NCBI GenBank assembly: GCA_012959765.1
Contig: DUCO01000006.1
Span: forward strand, 102,431-166,430
DNA from: Dehalococcoidia bacterium
Lineage (GTDB): Bacteria; Chloroflexota; Dehalococcoidia; Lucifugimonadales; Lucifugimonadaceae
Direction of reading: 5' to 3'
Length of the DNA stretch: 64,000 bases
Shown: in pieces, positions 9,301 to 17,263 of the stretch
How the letters are laid out: the number at the start of each line of letters is the position of its first letter
Numbering within the stretch: position 1 is the stretch's first letter
The notes under the pieces: model-generated
Databases searched by the model: none
Seen by the model: the letters and a program-made list of their open reading frames with translations, nothing else
Told to the model about the DNA's origin: nothing
Position numbers and translations under genes: made by a program

Positions 9301-10787
9301 CCGATCTGCACGCCCACTTGATAGCGATACCGATTGCGATAACCGCGCTTGCGGCGTCGATTGCTGCGTATTTGAGAATCGGCAGAAACCGTTCGAAGTT
9401 CGAATCGCTTGCCGGGTTGTTCGTTATCGGTGTTCTGGTTGGATCGCTACGGACGATTAACGCTTGGGACTTCCCGACTCAGCTTCTGCTGGCGGGTGGA
9501 TTCCTGGTAGGTGGGCAGTTGCTTGCGACGAACCGGCCGGTGATCGAACGACTGGTGATTGGTGTTGCGAGCACGTTGTTTGTGGCGGTTGTGGGTCATC
9601 TTGTTTATCTGCCGTTCCATGCGAGCTTCGAACTGTTCAATAGCGGTGTCGTAAAGAGCGAATTCTCGACGGATCTCTGGCGATACATCGTGATCCACTC
9701 GATCTTCCTGCTGGCGGTTATTAGCTGGCTGGTGTTTATGTGGCGAGAGCGACTTTCGGACGCGTTCGAAATCATTAGCAACGCACCGGCTAAGGGATCG
9801 GGACTGCGTGCCTGGCGATGGCATATCGTGTTTGTGTTGGTTGCTGCGGTGGTTGCTACTCTGGCGGCTTCCGGGTTTGCCACGATTTCGTTTACGGTGA
9901 TTGTTGGTGCATTGACTCTTGCGACGGGAACGGTTGCTTATCGGACTGGCTTGTCGGGCTCGAGATATGCGTTTGTTGCTATCGGAATGGTTGTGATGGC
10001 GATGGCGTTGGCAGCTGGTGTCGAAAGGTTCACGGTCAAAGACGATATTGGCCGGATGAACACCGTGTTCAAGTTCTACCTGCAGGCATGGATACTGTTG
10101 GCGATGGCTGCGGCCTACTTCCTGTGGTTTCTGGGCGACGCTGGCAAGTTTTCGTTGAGTAAATTGCGTGCTCCCCGTGGGGTTTGGATGGGATTGCTGG
10201 CGGTGCTGGTGATTGGCGTGATGGTCTATCCGGTTCTTGGAACACGCGACCGCAATGCTGTGCGGTTTGAACACAGTGGTCTTGGGCTGGATGGCATGGC
10301 GTACATGGAGACGGTTGTTTACAACGACGCTGGGGGGCCGTTGATGCTGAAGTACGACTTCGACGCTATCGAGTGGCTGCAGGAAAACGTTGAGGGTTCG
10401 CCGGTAATCATTGAGGGTCTGAGTGATCAGTATCGATGGGGGAACCGGGTGTCGATTTACACCGGGTTGCCAGCGGTTATCGGCTGGGATTGGCATCAGC
10501 GTCAGCAGCGGGTTGGCTATGCGGGAACCGTTTCTCAGCGACGGGCGGAGGTGGATCGCTTCTATGACTCCACGTCGATCTTTGCAGCTACGGCGTTTCT
10601 CGACCGGTATAACGTGAAGTACGTCTACGTCGGCGAGATGGAGCGGGTCAAGTACCCGAAGAATGCGCTGGCGAAGTTCGAGGAGATGGAGAGCAAGGGG
10701 CTGGTGCAGGTGTATCCGACTCCGGCGATGACGGATGATGGGGTTGAGACACCGGTGGTGATTTACGAGTACGCCGCGGTTGAGTAG
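6354..10787 (+). CDS. GT-C glycosyltransferase / DUF2298 (YYY) fusion membrane protein
   Basis: 1477 residues, start ATG at 6354. The N-terminal half (about residues 50-620) is a PMT/ArnT-like GT-C glycosyltransferase: membrane helices, then GLFHPDERAFL with the acidic pair expected to bind lipid-sugar donor, and a SWLKEN-type lumenal region. After a linker and more helices, the C-terminal half (about 780-1477) matches DUF2298, the Chloroflexi/archaeal 'YYY' family, with EKPMDFAYLNA and the signature GGYLNYYYFGQF. I infer a role in glycosylating cell-envelope polymers or proteins from polyprenyl-phosphate sugars. The fusion of the two halves is the notable feature. Confidence 0.88.
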   Translation: MRESQSVDTENSVGNGDDGFRARNTGRGSDFVIDNYSSSSSGPDLSVKRFISRRFTTRYVLALILLLALALRLYGINWDQGGLFHPDERAFLSQVYSLEFPEGDEWSQLGDPVTSRLNPGSFNWGSLPHYALKAVQYAVAPYKWMSMFDLRFAGRALSAISDTATVFLIFMIGRAVFNNRIGLIAAGLSALAVQQIQLSHFFAVDTFMTTFIVATIFYSLRVAQHGRKRDSVLAGLMFGFALATKFSVAPLGLALVLSHVIYASSKSGDKYESDGLSSDASATRQWVTCKNLLITAATVLVVLIVTQPYMFLDMGTYIENISTQSKMVRREVDFPFTRQYADTSKYVYQMVQLGTWGLGPVLGVTVWLGLLGAVVAAVIKRRKADLVILAWVLPYLLVTGWFDVKFTRYMMPITPFLILYGARLSWWLVESVKAVGFDRRWIQALPVVIVVLFTLHYSLSFMNVYQGQHPLNEVSSWLKENASPNSNVVQEHWEEGIPGVVGLRMHKRAELYNDENPEKFNKLTELLVDSEYFVLLSNRLYATIPRLPERYPITTEFYKKLFSGELGFELAYSNGRYIGGLGVDYYEDPFARLEFGPPEGFSPPSDGLFTAGFGWADESFSVYEHPQTFVFFNTERKSAIELQGEISAELAGARRFSPQVAGLLLSDEDAETQQAGGTWSDITFLSWMPDWLTPVVWYLAAQIFALVVLPIAFVVFRPWPDRGYLFAKPLGLLLVATTAWLLVSLNLIQFSFFAVLLALIVLAVISYLTLWAIGDDLKVHLKSNVRRIVRMEVLFLIAYLAFLLIRAANPDLWETWKGGEKPMDFAYLNAVVKSSTIPPYDPWYAGGYLNYYYFGQFMIASLIRFTGIVPSVAYNLAVPLLFALTVGGVYSITSGLAELTLRARRVPAWSRRSPVYAGLVAVVFVAVAGNIDGLLQVLQGFSRTFFMDQSFGEFDFWRSSRMMAPGSPGNEITEFPFFTFLFADLHAHLIAIPIAITALAASIAAYLRIGRNRSKFESLAGLFVIGVLVGSLRTINAWDFPTQLLLAGGFLVGGQLLATNRPVIERLVIGVASTLFVAVVGHLVYLPFHASFELFNSGVVKSEFSTDLWRYIVIHSIFLLAVISWLVFMWRERLSDAFEIISNAPAKGSGLRAWRWHIVFVLVAAVVATLAASGFATISFTVIVGALTLATGTVAYRTGLSGSRYAFVAIGMVVMAMALAAGVERFTVKDDIGRMNTVFKFYLQAWILLAMAAAYFLWFLGDAGKFSLSKLRAPRGVWMGLLAVLVIGVMVYPVLGTRDRNAVRFEHSGLGLDGMAYMETVVYNDAGGPLMLKYDFDAIEWLQENVEGSPVIIEGLSDQYRWGNRVSIYTGLPAVIGWDWHQRQQRVGYAGTVSQRRAEVDRFYDSTSIFAATAFLDRYNVKYVYVGEMERVKYPKNALAKFEEMESKGLVQVYPTPAMTDDGVETPVVIYEYAAVE

Positions 10788-10811
10788 TGGTGTGTGGGTG
10801 TTGGTTCTGTG

Positions 10812-10938
10812 CCTTATCCCCTGAGGGAGAAGGCCAGGTTGAGGGGGCATGGAGACGTTTGGGCATTTGTAGCTGTACGCCCCAGCCCCGCACCTGCATT
10901 CCCCCTCACCTAAATCCTCTCCCTGATGGAGAGGACTT
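10812..10938. repeat. Inverted pair of family-A intergenic repeats
   Basis: Two copies of the same element face each other: 10812-10850 (reverse orientation, CTGAGGGAGAAGGCCAGG then GAGGGGG) and 10898-10938 (forward, CCCCCTCACC then CCTCTCCCTGATGGAGAGG). Each copy has an internal CTCTCCC/GGAGAG palindrome. They lie between two convergent genes. Related copies occur at 17200-17237 and 22768-22806. Confidence 0.8.
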
Positions 10939-10972
10939 TAAGCTGCAGGAGTTCCGCTCAAACGCAAGCCTG

Positions 10973-11572
10973 CTAGTTGGATACTTCGGCGTCTTCTGGG
11001 ACGATCAGGCCGTAGTCTTCATCGTGCCTGCGGTAGACGACGTTGATTTCTTTGGTTTCCTTGTTTCGGAATACGTAGAAGTTGTGGCCAAGTAATTCCA
11101 TCTGGGCGGCGGCATCTTCGACTGATTCTGGTTCGACCGGGTGTCGCTTGGTACGAACGAGCTGGCCGTGTTCGAGAGTGGTGACTCCACTGTCTTCGAC
11201 TTCTGTTTCGGTTGATTGAGCAAGCTGCTCGGCGATCGCCATGCCGAGTCCGCCTTCGACATCGCGTCGGTTCTTGTCGGAGTAGCGATTCTTGTATCGG
11301 CTGATCTGGCGGGTAACGGTATCGGAAACGTGATCGATGGCGGTATAGGGCGTGTCGCCTCGCATCTCACCGCGTATGACTCCACGATTCAGCCTGATCG
11401 TTACTTCAGCGATGAATCGTTCGTCTTCCTTCTTTGTCTGCTCTTTACGTATTTGGAGATATACAGGCACCGGATCACGGAACCTCCGATCAAGGATGCT
11501 GAGCCGCTTCTCGGCGTACTTCTTGATCGCATCGGTCAGAGTCGTGTTGTTGGCGGTGATTGTAAGTTCCAC
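10973..11572 (-). CDS. hpf: Ribosome hibernation promoting factor, long form
   Basis: 199 residues from the GTG at 11570-11572, where the conserved N-terminus begins (VELTITANNTTLTDAIKKYA); an ATG 11 codons upstream is also open. Residues ~1-100 are the HPF/YfiA ribosome-binding domain. Residues ~140-199 are the long-form C-terminal dimerisation domain (VEDAAAQMELLGHNFYVFRN, EINVVYRRHDEDYGLI). Long HPF dimers join two 70S ribosomes into inactive 100S particles in slow growth. GGGGGA just upstream of the GTG supports that start. Confidence 0.93.
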   Translation of the reverse strand: MELTITANNTTLTDAIKKYAEKRLSILDRRFRDPVPVYLQIRKEQTKKEDERFIAEVTIRLNRGVIRGEMRGDTPYTAIDHVSDTVTRQISRYKNRYSDKNRRDVEGGLGMAIAEQLAQSTETEVEDSGVTTLEHGQLVRTKRHPVEPESVEDAAAQMELLGHNFYVFRNKETKEINVVYRRHDEDYGLIVPEDAEVSN

Positions 11573-11682
11573 GTATCCCCCAAATTGAACCCAAGATATG
11601 TTCATTAACCGGGCACCAGCCCGGTACTTCGTTATTCTATTGCCGGTTCAGCGCTTCTGTACCGATTTTGCCGTGATATTTA

Positions 11683-12420
11683 TTGGAAATGCCTTATTTG
11701 ATTACTGCCCTGAGAGAATTCACATCCAGTGCGATGAATCTAGTCTTCCCGCCAAGTTGCGTTCACTGCTCAAGGGAGGGCTCGTTACTGTGCCACATCT
11801 GTGTAGCGGAGTCGACCCCGCTGCTCAAAAACGTGTGCAGAAAGTGCGCCGAGCCACTTGCTAAAGCAGGCACTTGCGCACGTTGCAGCACAGAGAAATC
11901 GCCTATCGACCGGCTGTACGGATCGTTTCTGTATGAGACTCCGGTTGGGTCTGCAATCGAAGCACTTAAATTTGACGATGTGCGATCGCTCGGCGGCGTG
12001 CTTGGCGAGATGTTTGATGTGGAGGGCTTGCGTCGAAGCGATGCTGACTTGATCGTGCCGGTTCCGCTTCACAAGTCTCGATTGCGGTCGAGGGGATTCA
12101 ACCAGTCGGCGGTGTTGGCTCGACGGCTTGCGGGTCGTATGGATATCGAATTCAGAGATGATGCATTAGTTCGCACCGGCGAGCGCGTTCCGCAATCGGA
12201 ACAACCCACTGCGTTGGCTCGGGAACGGGCGATGTCGGGTGCGTTTGCTGTGAAGTCGAGTTCGGTTGCTGCTTTTGCTGACAAGCGGATTCTTCTTGTG
12301 GACGATGTGTTTACAACTGGTAGCACAGTTAAGGCGTGCGCATCGGCTTTGAAATCTGCGGGTGCAAGTTGGGTGGGCGTGGCGGCGCTGGCGGTTCAAC
12401 CAATTGGAGCCCTGAAATGA
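11683..12420 (+). CDS. comF: ComF family phosphoribosyltransferase-like protein
   Basis: 245 residues; the TTG at 11683 or the ATG at 11689 could start it. The N-terminus has a zinc-ribbon (CVHC, CHIC, then CRKC, CARC within residues ~24-70). The C-terminal half is a type I phosphoribosyltransferase fold with the PRPP loop ILLVDDVFTTGST (about 205-217) and SRGFNQSAVLARRLA. ComF proteins act in uptake and processing of transforming single-stranded DNA, though many bacteria carry the gene without proven competence. The gene runs straight into the HAD gene. Confidence 0.9.
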   Translation: MEMPYLITALREFTSSAMNLVFPPSCVHCSREGSLLCHICVAESTPLLKNVCRKCAEPLAKAGTCARCSTEKSPIDRLYGSFLYETPVGSAIEALKFDDVRSLGGVLGEMFDVEGLRRSDADLIVPVPLHKSRLRSRGFNQSAVLARRLAGRMDIEFRDDALVRTGERVPQSEQPTALARERAMSGAFAVKSSSVAAFADKRILLVDDVFTTGSTVKACASALKSAGASWVGVAALAVQPIGALK

Positions 12421-12426
12421 CAGGCG

Positions 12427-13152
12427 ATGCCTGAATTAAAATTAAAAGTTGTGATGTTTGACATGTATGGCACTTTGGCGGGGTTTGATCCGCCTCGTGA
12501 GTACATTCAGGCGCAGGCTGCTGGAAAGTTCGGACTCGAGGTCTACAAAGAGGGTATCGACGCCGGGTATCACATGGCCGATGAGTTTATGACGAGTCAG
12601 AACGCGTCCAAGCCCGTTCGAACCATGAACGCAAACGAACAGTGGGCGTTTTTCGCTCGATTCGAGCAGTTGGTTTTGCAGGGGGCTGGACATGAGGCGG
12701 ATCTGGCGCTGGCGGGTAAGATATGGGCTGAAGTTCGTAAGCAGGAGTACCGAATAGCGTTGTTTCCTGATGTGATCGACGGGCTTGATCGGATTCGTTC
12801 GACCGGGTTGACGGTTGGGGTGATTTCGAACATGAACACCGGTGGTGAGCGGTTGCTACAAGACATGGGGCTGACGGGTCACGTTGATTTCGCTGTGACT
12901 TCTGGCGAAACCGGGGTACAGAAGCCGGATAGGCGGATATTCGAGGCTGCTCTGGTGAAGGCGGGTGTTGAAGCTGGCGAGGCGATGGTGGTTGGCGATC
13001 AGTTGGAGTCGGATATTTTCGGAGCTGAGAACGCCGGGATGCGACCTGTATTGATAGATAGATATAACGGTCATCATGGATATAAAAAACACCCCAGGGT
13101 GACCGATATGGAGTCAGTGATCGCCTTAATTACCGAGACTCTTGCGAAATAG
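12427..13152 (+). CDS. HAD-superfamily hydrolase
   Basis: 241 residues. HAD motif I is FDMYGTLAG (first catalytic Asp; Tyr replaces the usual second-position residue before GT), motif II is VISNMN, motif III Lys is in GVQKPDRRIF and motif IV is VVGDQLESDIFGAENAGM. The cap is helical, as in haloacid-dehalogenase or phosphoglycolate phosphatase-like members. It is a phosphatase of unknown substrate. The start lies 6 bases after comF, so the two genes are probably co-transcribed. Confidence 0.9.
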   Translation: MPELKLKVVMFDMYGTLAGFDPPREYIQAQAAGKFGLEVYKEGIDAGYHMADEFMTSQNASKPVRTMNANEQWAFFARFEQLVLQGAGHEADLALAGKIWAEVRKQEYRIALFPDVIDGLDRIRSTGLTVGVISNMNTGGERLLQDMGLTGHVDFAVTSGETGVQKPDRRIFEAALVKAGVEAGEAMVVGDQLESDIFGAENAGMRPVLIDRYNGHHGYKKHPRVTDMESVIALITETLAK

Positions 13153-13215
13153 TGGGTATCATCCTCGCCGTTACACACACCGAGTCAGCAAACAGCAACG
13201 AGAGAGCCCCTAAAC

Positions 13216-14370
13216 ATGAAGATTGAACGAGTTGAATCGATACTTGCCGGTAACAGCCAGATCGTAAGAATTTTCACCGACAACGGGCTTGTTGGTGTCG
13301 GGCAGTCGGCTTGCTGGGGTTATCTGGAAGCCACCGATGCTGTTGTGAAGAAGTTTGCTGACTATCTGGTTGGCAAGGATCCGCTCGATATTGAGCATCA
13401 CTGGCAGTACATGTATCGAATGGGGCCGTTCAGAGGCTCGGTTGTTTCGGGTGCTGTGAGTGCTGTCGATATCGCACTGTGGGACATCAAGGGCAAGGCG
13501 CTGGAGGCTCCGGTGTGGCAGCTGCTTGGCGGCAAGGTTCGCAACAAGATTCGTTTGCATTTGCTGATGGGCGGGCTTCGAGTTGATGCAGCTGATAAGG
13601 GAGCGAATGCTCAGGGCCTGATGCTGAATGCTCGTGATGCTGCGGAACAGGGCTTTACTGCGATTAAGACAGATCCGCTTCCCGAAGGTTTTCAGTCGAT
13701 GACGTTGTCGCGGTTGATTCATGAAACTCGCGAAAATGTTGCTGCGATGCGCGAGGGTGGGGGTCTCGATGTCGACATCATTCTGGAGATGCACAGGAAA
13801 CTGACTCCGATGGTCGCGATTGCGCTGGCCGAGCAGCTTGTCGAGTTCCAGCCGATGTTCTTTGAAGACCCTGTGCAGATCGATTCGATCAAGTCGCAGG
13901 CCGAAGTCGCTCAGCGAACTACTTTGCCGGTTGCGAACGGTGAGCGGATGCACTCGATCTGGGAGTTCAGGGAGATGTTCGAGTTGGGTGGCAGCCAGTA
14001 CGCTCGGCCGGATCTGGGTTTGGCGGGCGGATTTACTTCGGTGAAGAAGATCGCTGCTATCGCTGAGTCGTATCACTCGGCTCTGGTTACACACAACTTC
14101 TTAGGGCCTGTGCTTACGGCGGCGGCTTGCAATATCGACACTTCGATACCGAACTTCCTTACGCAGGAGTGGTCGAGGGAGGATGAGCAGCCGTTCAACG
14201 CGATGTTCAATTCGAGTTGGAAGCGTGAGGGTGGTTACATACCGGTTCCCGACGTACCGGGGATCGGGATTGATCTCGATGCCGAAGCGTTCAAGGCGCG
14301 ACCGTACGATCCACGGAGTTTGCAGGTCATCCCAATGCGAGAAGACGGCTCGGTCGGATACTCGGTGTGA
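13216..14370 (+). CDS. Enolase-superfamily sugar-acid dehydratase-like (ManD/GalD group)
   Basis: 384 residues, mandelate racemase/muconate lactonising fold with N-terminal capping domain and barrel. The barrel carries ILEMHRKLTPMVAIALAEQL followed by MFFEDP and NGER. The ExHxKLTP stretch resembles D-mannonate dehydratase (DxHxRLTP) and D-galactonate dehydratase families. The C-terminal histidine is in THNFLGPV. Likely reaction: Mg-dependent abstraction of a proton alpha to a carboxylate, giving a 2-keto-3-deoxy sugar acid; the exact substrate is open. A second and third superfamily member lie at 42-44 kb. Confidence 0.85.
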   Translation: MKIERVESILAGNSQIVRIFTDNGLVGVGQSACWGYLEATDAVVKKFADYLVGKDPLDIEHHWQYMYRMGPFRGSVVSGAVSAVDIALWDIKGKALEAPVWQLLGGKVRNKIRLHLLMGGLRVDAADKGANAQGLMLNARDAAEQGFTAIKTDPLPEGFQSMTLSRLIHETRENVAAMREGGGLDVDIILEMHRKLTPMVAIALAEQLVEFQPMFFEDPVQIDSIKSQAEVAQRTTLPVANGERMHSIWEFREMFELGGSQYARPDLGLAGGFTSVKKIAAIAESYHSALVTHNFLGPVLTAAACNIDTSIPNFLTQEWSREDEQPFNAMFNSSWKREGGYIPVPDVPGIGIDLDAEAFKARPYDPRSLQVIPMREDGSVGYSV

Positions 14371-14562
14371 GGTGGGTGGCTAGGCCGCTTATTCTGGAAA
14401 TTTCGCGCCGGTGGCTGATCATGTTTTGGACGCTCAGATGGCTATGGGTTGGCGCGTAAGCTTGGCTCATTTGTTGCAAGGGATGGCTTGTCGCGACTAG
14501 TAGCGCGTAGCTTGTTGGCGCGGTAGTCTCCGGAGATACGTTTTTTTGAACTGGAGTGAAAC

Positions 14563-17133
14563 TTGACCGACGCCTCGACAAATCCGCATCGTTTACCTTC
14601 GTCCGTGGTGCCTTCGCACTACCGAATACACCTTGAGCCCAATCTCGTAGAGGCCACTTTTTCTGGCAAAGTTGAGATTGAAATTGAGGTTGGCCAGGCG
14701 ACTTCAAGCATCCAGATCAACTCTGCCGAGCTGGAAATATCGTCTGCGTGGGTGCTCGATGCAGTTGGCTCGAAGATCGAGTCTTCTGAAGTTGCTCACG
14801 ATGAAGAAAAAGAGCGTGCAACGCTGAGTTTTGGTTCGGAACTGGCGTCGGGTCCTTACACGATCGTTGCCGAGTTCACGGGCATCCTGAACGATCAACT
14901 TCGCGGTTTTTATCGCTCAATATTCACCGATGAAGACGGCGTTGAGCGCACGATCGCCACTACTCAGTTCGAGAGCACTTCTGCAAGGCGAGCGTTCCCA
15001 TGTTTCGATGAACCTGCGTTCAAGGCTTCTTATGGTGTGACGCTTGTTGTTCCTGAGGGCGAGTTCGCTGTATCGAACGGTCCGACTATTTCTGAGACCA
15101 GTCTTGGCGATGGGCGAAAAGAAATTGTTTTTGAAGACACGATGGTGATGTCGACCTATCTGGTGGCGTTCATCGTGGGTCCGTTCGAGGCAACCGATCC
15201 TGTAGACGTAGACGGCGTGCCGTTGCGCATCGTCCACCCGATCGGGAAGGGTCACCTCACTGACTACTCGCTTGAGGCCGGTGCGTTCGCACTGAAATTC
15301 TTCACTGAGTACTACGGAATTCCGTATCCGGGTCAGAAGCTCGACATGGTTGCGGTGCCCGACTTTGCGTTTGGTGCGATGGAAAACCTTGGTTGTATTA
15401 CGTACCGGGAAGTACTGCTGCTTGTCGACAAGTCACGTTCGACCGAGCCTGAATTGCTTCGTGTTGCCGATGTTATTGCGCACGAAATCGCACACATGTG
15501 GTTTGGCGATCTCGTGACCATGGAGTGGTGGAACGGAATCTGGCTGAACGAGGCATTTGCGACGTTCATGGCGACGATGTCTTCCGATAGTTTCAACAGT
15601 GAATGGGGTCGATGGAACCAGTTCAGTCTTGAGCGTTCGATGGCGTTCGATGTCGATTCGCTTGCCAACACCCGCCCGATCGAGATCGAGGTGAACTCAC
15701 CTGAGGATGCTGAGGGTATGTTCGATCTTTTGACGTACGAAAAGGGTGGATCGGTGCTGCGAATGTTGGAGCAGTACTTGGGTGCAGAAGAGTTCAAGGA
15801 CGGGATTACCTACTACCTGAACAAGCACAAGTACGGGAACACCGAGACGAACGACCTGTGGGATGCGATTGAGCATGTTACGCAGCAGCCGGCACGCCGG
15901 ATTATGGATTCGTGGATATTCCAGAAGGGCTATCCGCTTGTAAGTGCTTCGATTTCTGATGACGGCTCGACGATTACCTTGTCGCAGGATCGGTTCCTGT
16001 ACACCGAGGGCGACTCGGTTGACGAGACGATCTGGTCGGTTCCTATCGTTATGAAAGTCGGCACGGCTGCTGGTGTTGAGGAAGTTCGGTATTTACTTGA
16101 AACTCAATCGGCTGAGATCAAGTTGGATTCTCCTGCCGATTGGGCTTCTGCCAACGCTGGCGGAAGCGGGTTCTTCCGGGCACGTTATTCGCCAGAAATG
16201 CTGAAGGCGCTTTCGGGCAGCATGTTCGACAATCTCACTCCTATCGAACGATTTGGCCTTGTTGACGACACGTGGTCGTCGGTGATGGCAGGTCGTACTT
16301 CGGCTGCTGACTTTTTGGACTTCGCACGCAGCTTCCAGGATGAGACCGACCTTGATGTGTGGACGGTGCTTTCGGGTTGCCTTGCGGGGTTAGACAAGCT
16401 GGTTGAGGGCGAGGCGAAACTGCAGTATCAGGCTGCGATTCGTGATCTTGCGCAGCCTGCGCTTGATCGACTTGGCTGGGAGCCCGGAGATAGCGATTCT
16501 TCGCGTGATCTCGAGCTTCGGGGTCTGTTCATCCGGTTGCTGGCGAATGTCGGTGATGATGATCTGGCGTTGAAGAATGCTGGTGATCTGCACGATTCTT
16601 ACCTGGTTGACAGTGGTTCTGTGGAGCCGAACATTGCTGCTGCTGCTACCGGGGTTGTTGCTTCGAAGGGCGATTCTACGCGGTACGAGGTGTTCTTAGA
16701 CAAGCACCAGAACCCGACGACTCCGCAGGAAGAGCGACGTTACCAGTCGGCGCTTTCGGCGTTCCCAGGTGAGGCCGAGATGAATCGCACTCTGGCGATG
16801 TCGCTGGATGGCTCGATTCGAACTCAGGATGCGCCGTATTTGCTGGCAGTTTGCATGCGGAATAAAGAGCAGGGTCATCTTGCGTGGGAGTTCGTGAAGG
16901 ACAACTGGGACAAGATCAACGAGGATTTTCCGGCGAACAGCATCGTGCGGATGCTTTCGGGTGTGACTTCGCTGAGCAAGCCTGAGCAGGCGGATGATGT
17001 GATTGCGTTTTTCGAGGATCACGAGGTTCCGTCGGGTCAGCTAACGCTGCAGCAGACGCTTGAGAAGTTGCGTGTGAACGTTGCTTTGCGGGCGCGGGAG
17101 AGTGGACCGTTCAGCGAGAGTATGACCGGTTAG
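14563..17133 (+). CDS. M1 family zinc aminopeptidase
   Basis: 856 residues; TTG start with GGAG 8 bases upstream. The exopeptidase motif GAMEN is at 271-275, zinc motif HEIAH at 307-311 and the third ligand Glu330 in WLNEAFATF. The C-terminal ~400 residues form the ERAP1/tricorn-factor-like helical cap. It removes N-terminal amino acids from peptides in the cytosol. Length and architecture are closest to tricorn-interacting factor F2/F3 and puromycin-sensitive aminopeptidases rather than E. coli PepN. Confidence 0.93.
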   Translation: MTDASTNPHRLPSSVVPSHYRIHLEPNLVEATFSGKVEIEIEVGQATSSIQINSAELEISSAWVLDAVGSKIESSEVAHDEEKERATLSFGSELASGPYTIVAEFTGILNDQLRGFYRSIFTDEDGVERTIATTQFESTSARRAFPCFDEPAFKASYGVTLVVPEGEFAVSNGPTISETSLGDGRKEIVFEDTMVMSTYLVAFIVGPFEATDPVDVDGVPLRIVHPIGKGHLTDYSLEAGAFALKFFTEYYGIPYPGQKLDMVAVPDFAFGAMENLGCITYREVLLLVDKSRSTEPELLRVADVIAHEIAHMWFGDLVTMEWWNGIWLNEAFATFMATMSSDSFNSEWGRWNQFSLERSMAFDVDSLANTRPIEIEVNSPEDAEGMFDLLTYEKGGSVLRMLEQYLGAEEFKDGITYYLNKHKYGNTETNDLWDAIEHVTQQPARRIMDSWIFQKGYPLVSASISDDGSTITLSQDRFLYTEGDSVDETIWSVPIVMKVGTAAGVEEVRYLLETQSAEIKLDSPADWASANAGGSGFFRARYSPEMLKALSGSMFDNLTPIERFGLVDDTWSSVMAGRTSAADFLDFARSFQDETDLDVWTVLSGCLAGLDKLVEGEAKLQYQAAIRDLAQPALDRLGWEPGDSDSSRDLELRGLFIRLLANVGDDDLALKNAGDLHDSYLVDSGSVEPNIAAAATGVVASKGDSTRYEVFLDKHQNPTTPQEERRYQSALSAFPGEAEMNRTLAMSLDGSIRTQDAPYLLAVCMRNKEQGHLAWEFVKDNWDKINEDFPANSIVRMLSGVTSLSKPEQADDVIAFFEDHEVPSGQLTLQQTLEKLRVNVALRARESGPFSESMTG

Positions 17134-17199
17134 GGGGGTGTTCTTATTTGGTGTTGGGGTGGTATGAATTGTTCCTTCTCCCCGCCACCCCACTCGCGT

Positions 17200-17237
17200 G
17201 CCCCCTCACCCAGCCCTCTCCCGCATGGAGAGGGCTT
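17200..17237 (+). repeat. Family-A intergenic repeat
   Basis: CCCCCTCACCCAGCCCTCTC followed by a GGAGAGGGC arm that folds back on it. It sits between the M1 peptidase stop and the FAD oxidoreductase start and matches the elements at 10.8-10.9 and 22.8 kb. Confidence 0.75.
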
Positions 17238-17263
17238 TAGCCGCAGTCTTATCAAACGTTCAT

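Noticed and set aside
9447..10850. 467-codon minus-strand open frame opposite the GT-C/DUF2298 gene
   Set aside because: It is rich in His, Arg, Gln and Asn with no family similarity and mirrors the codon bias of the real plus-strand gene.
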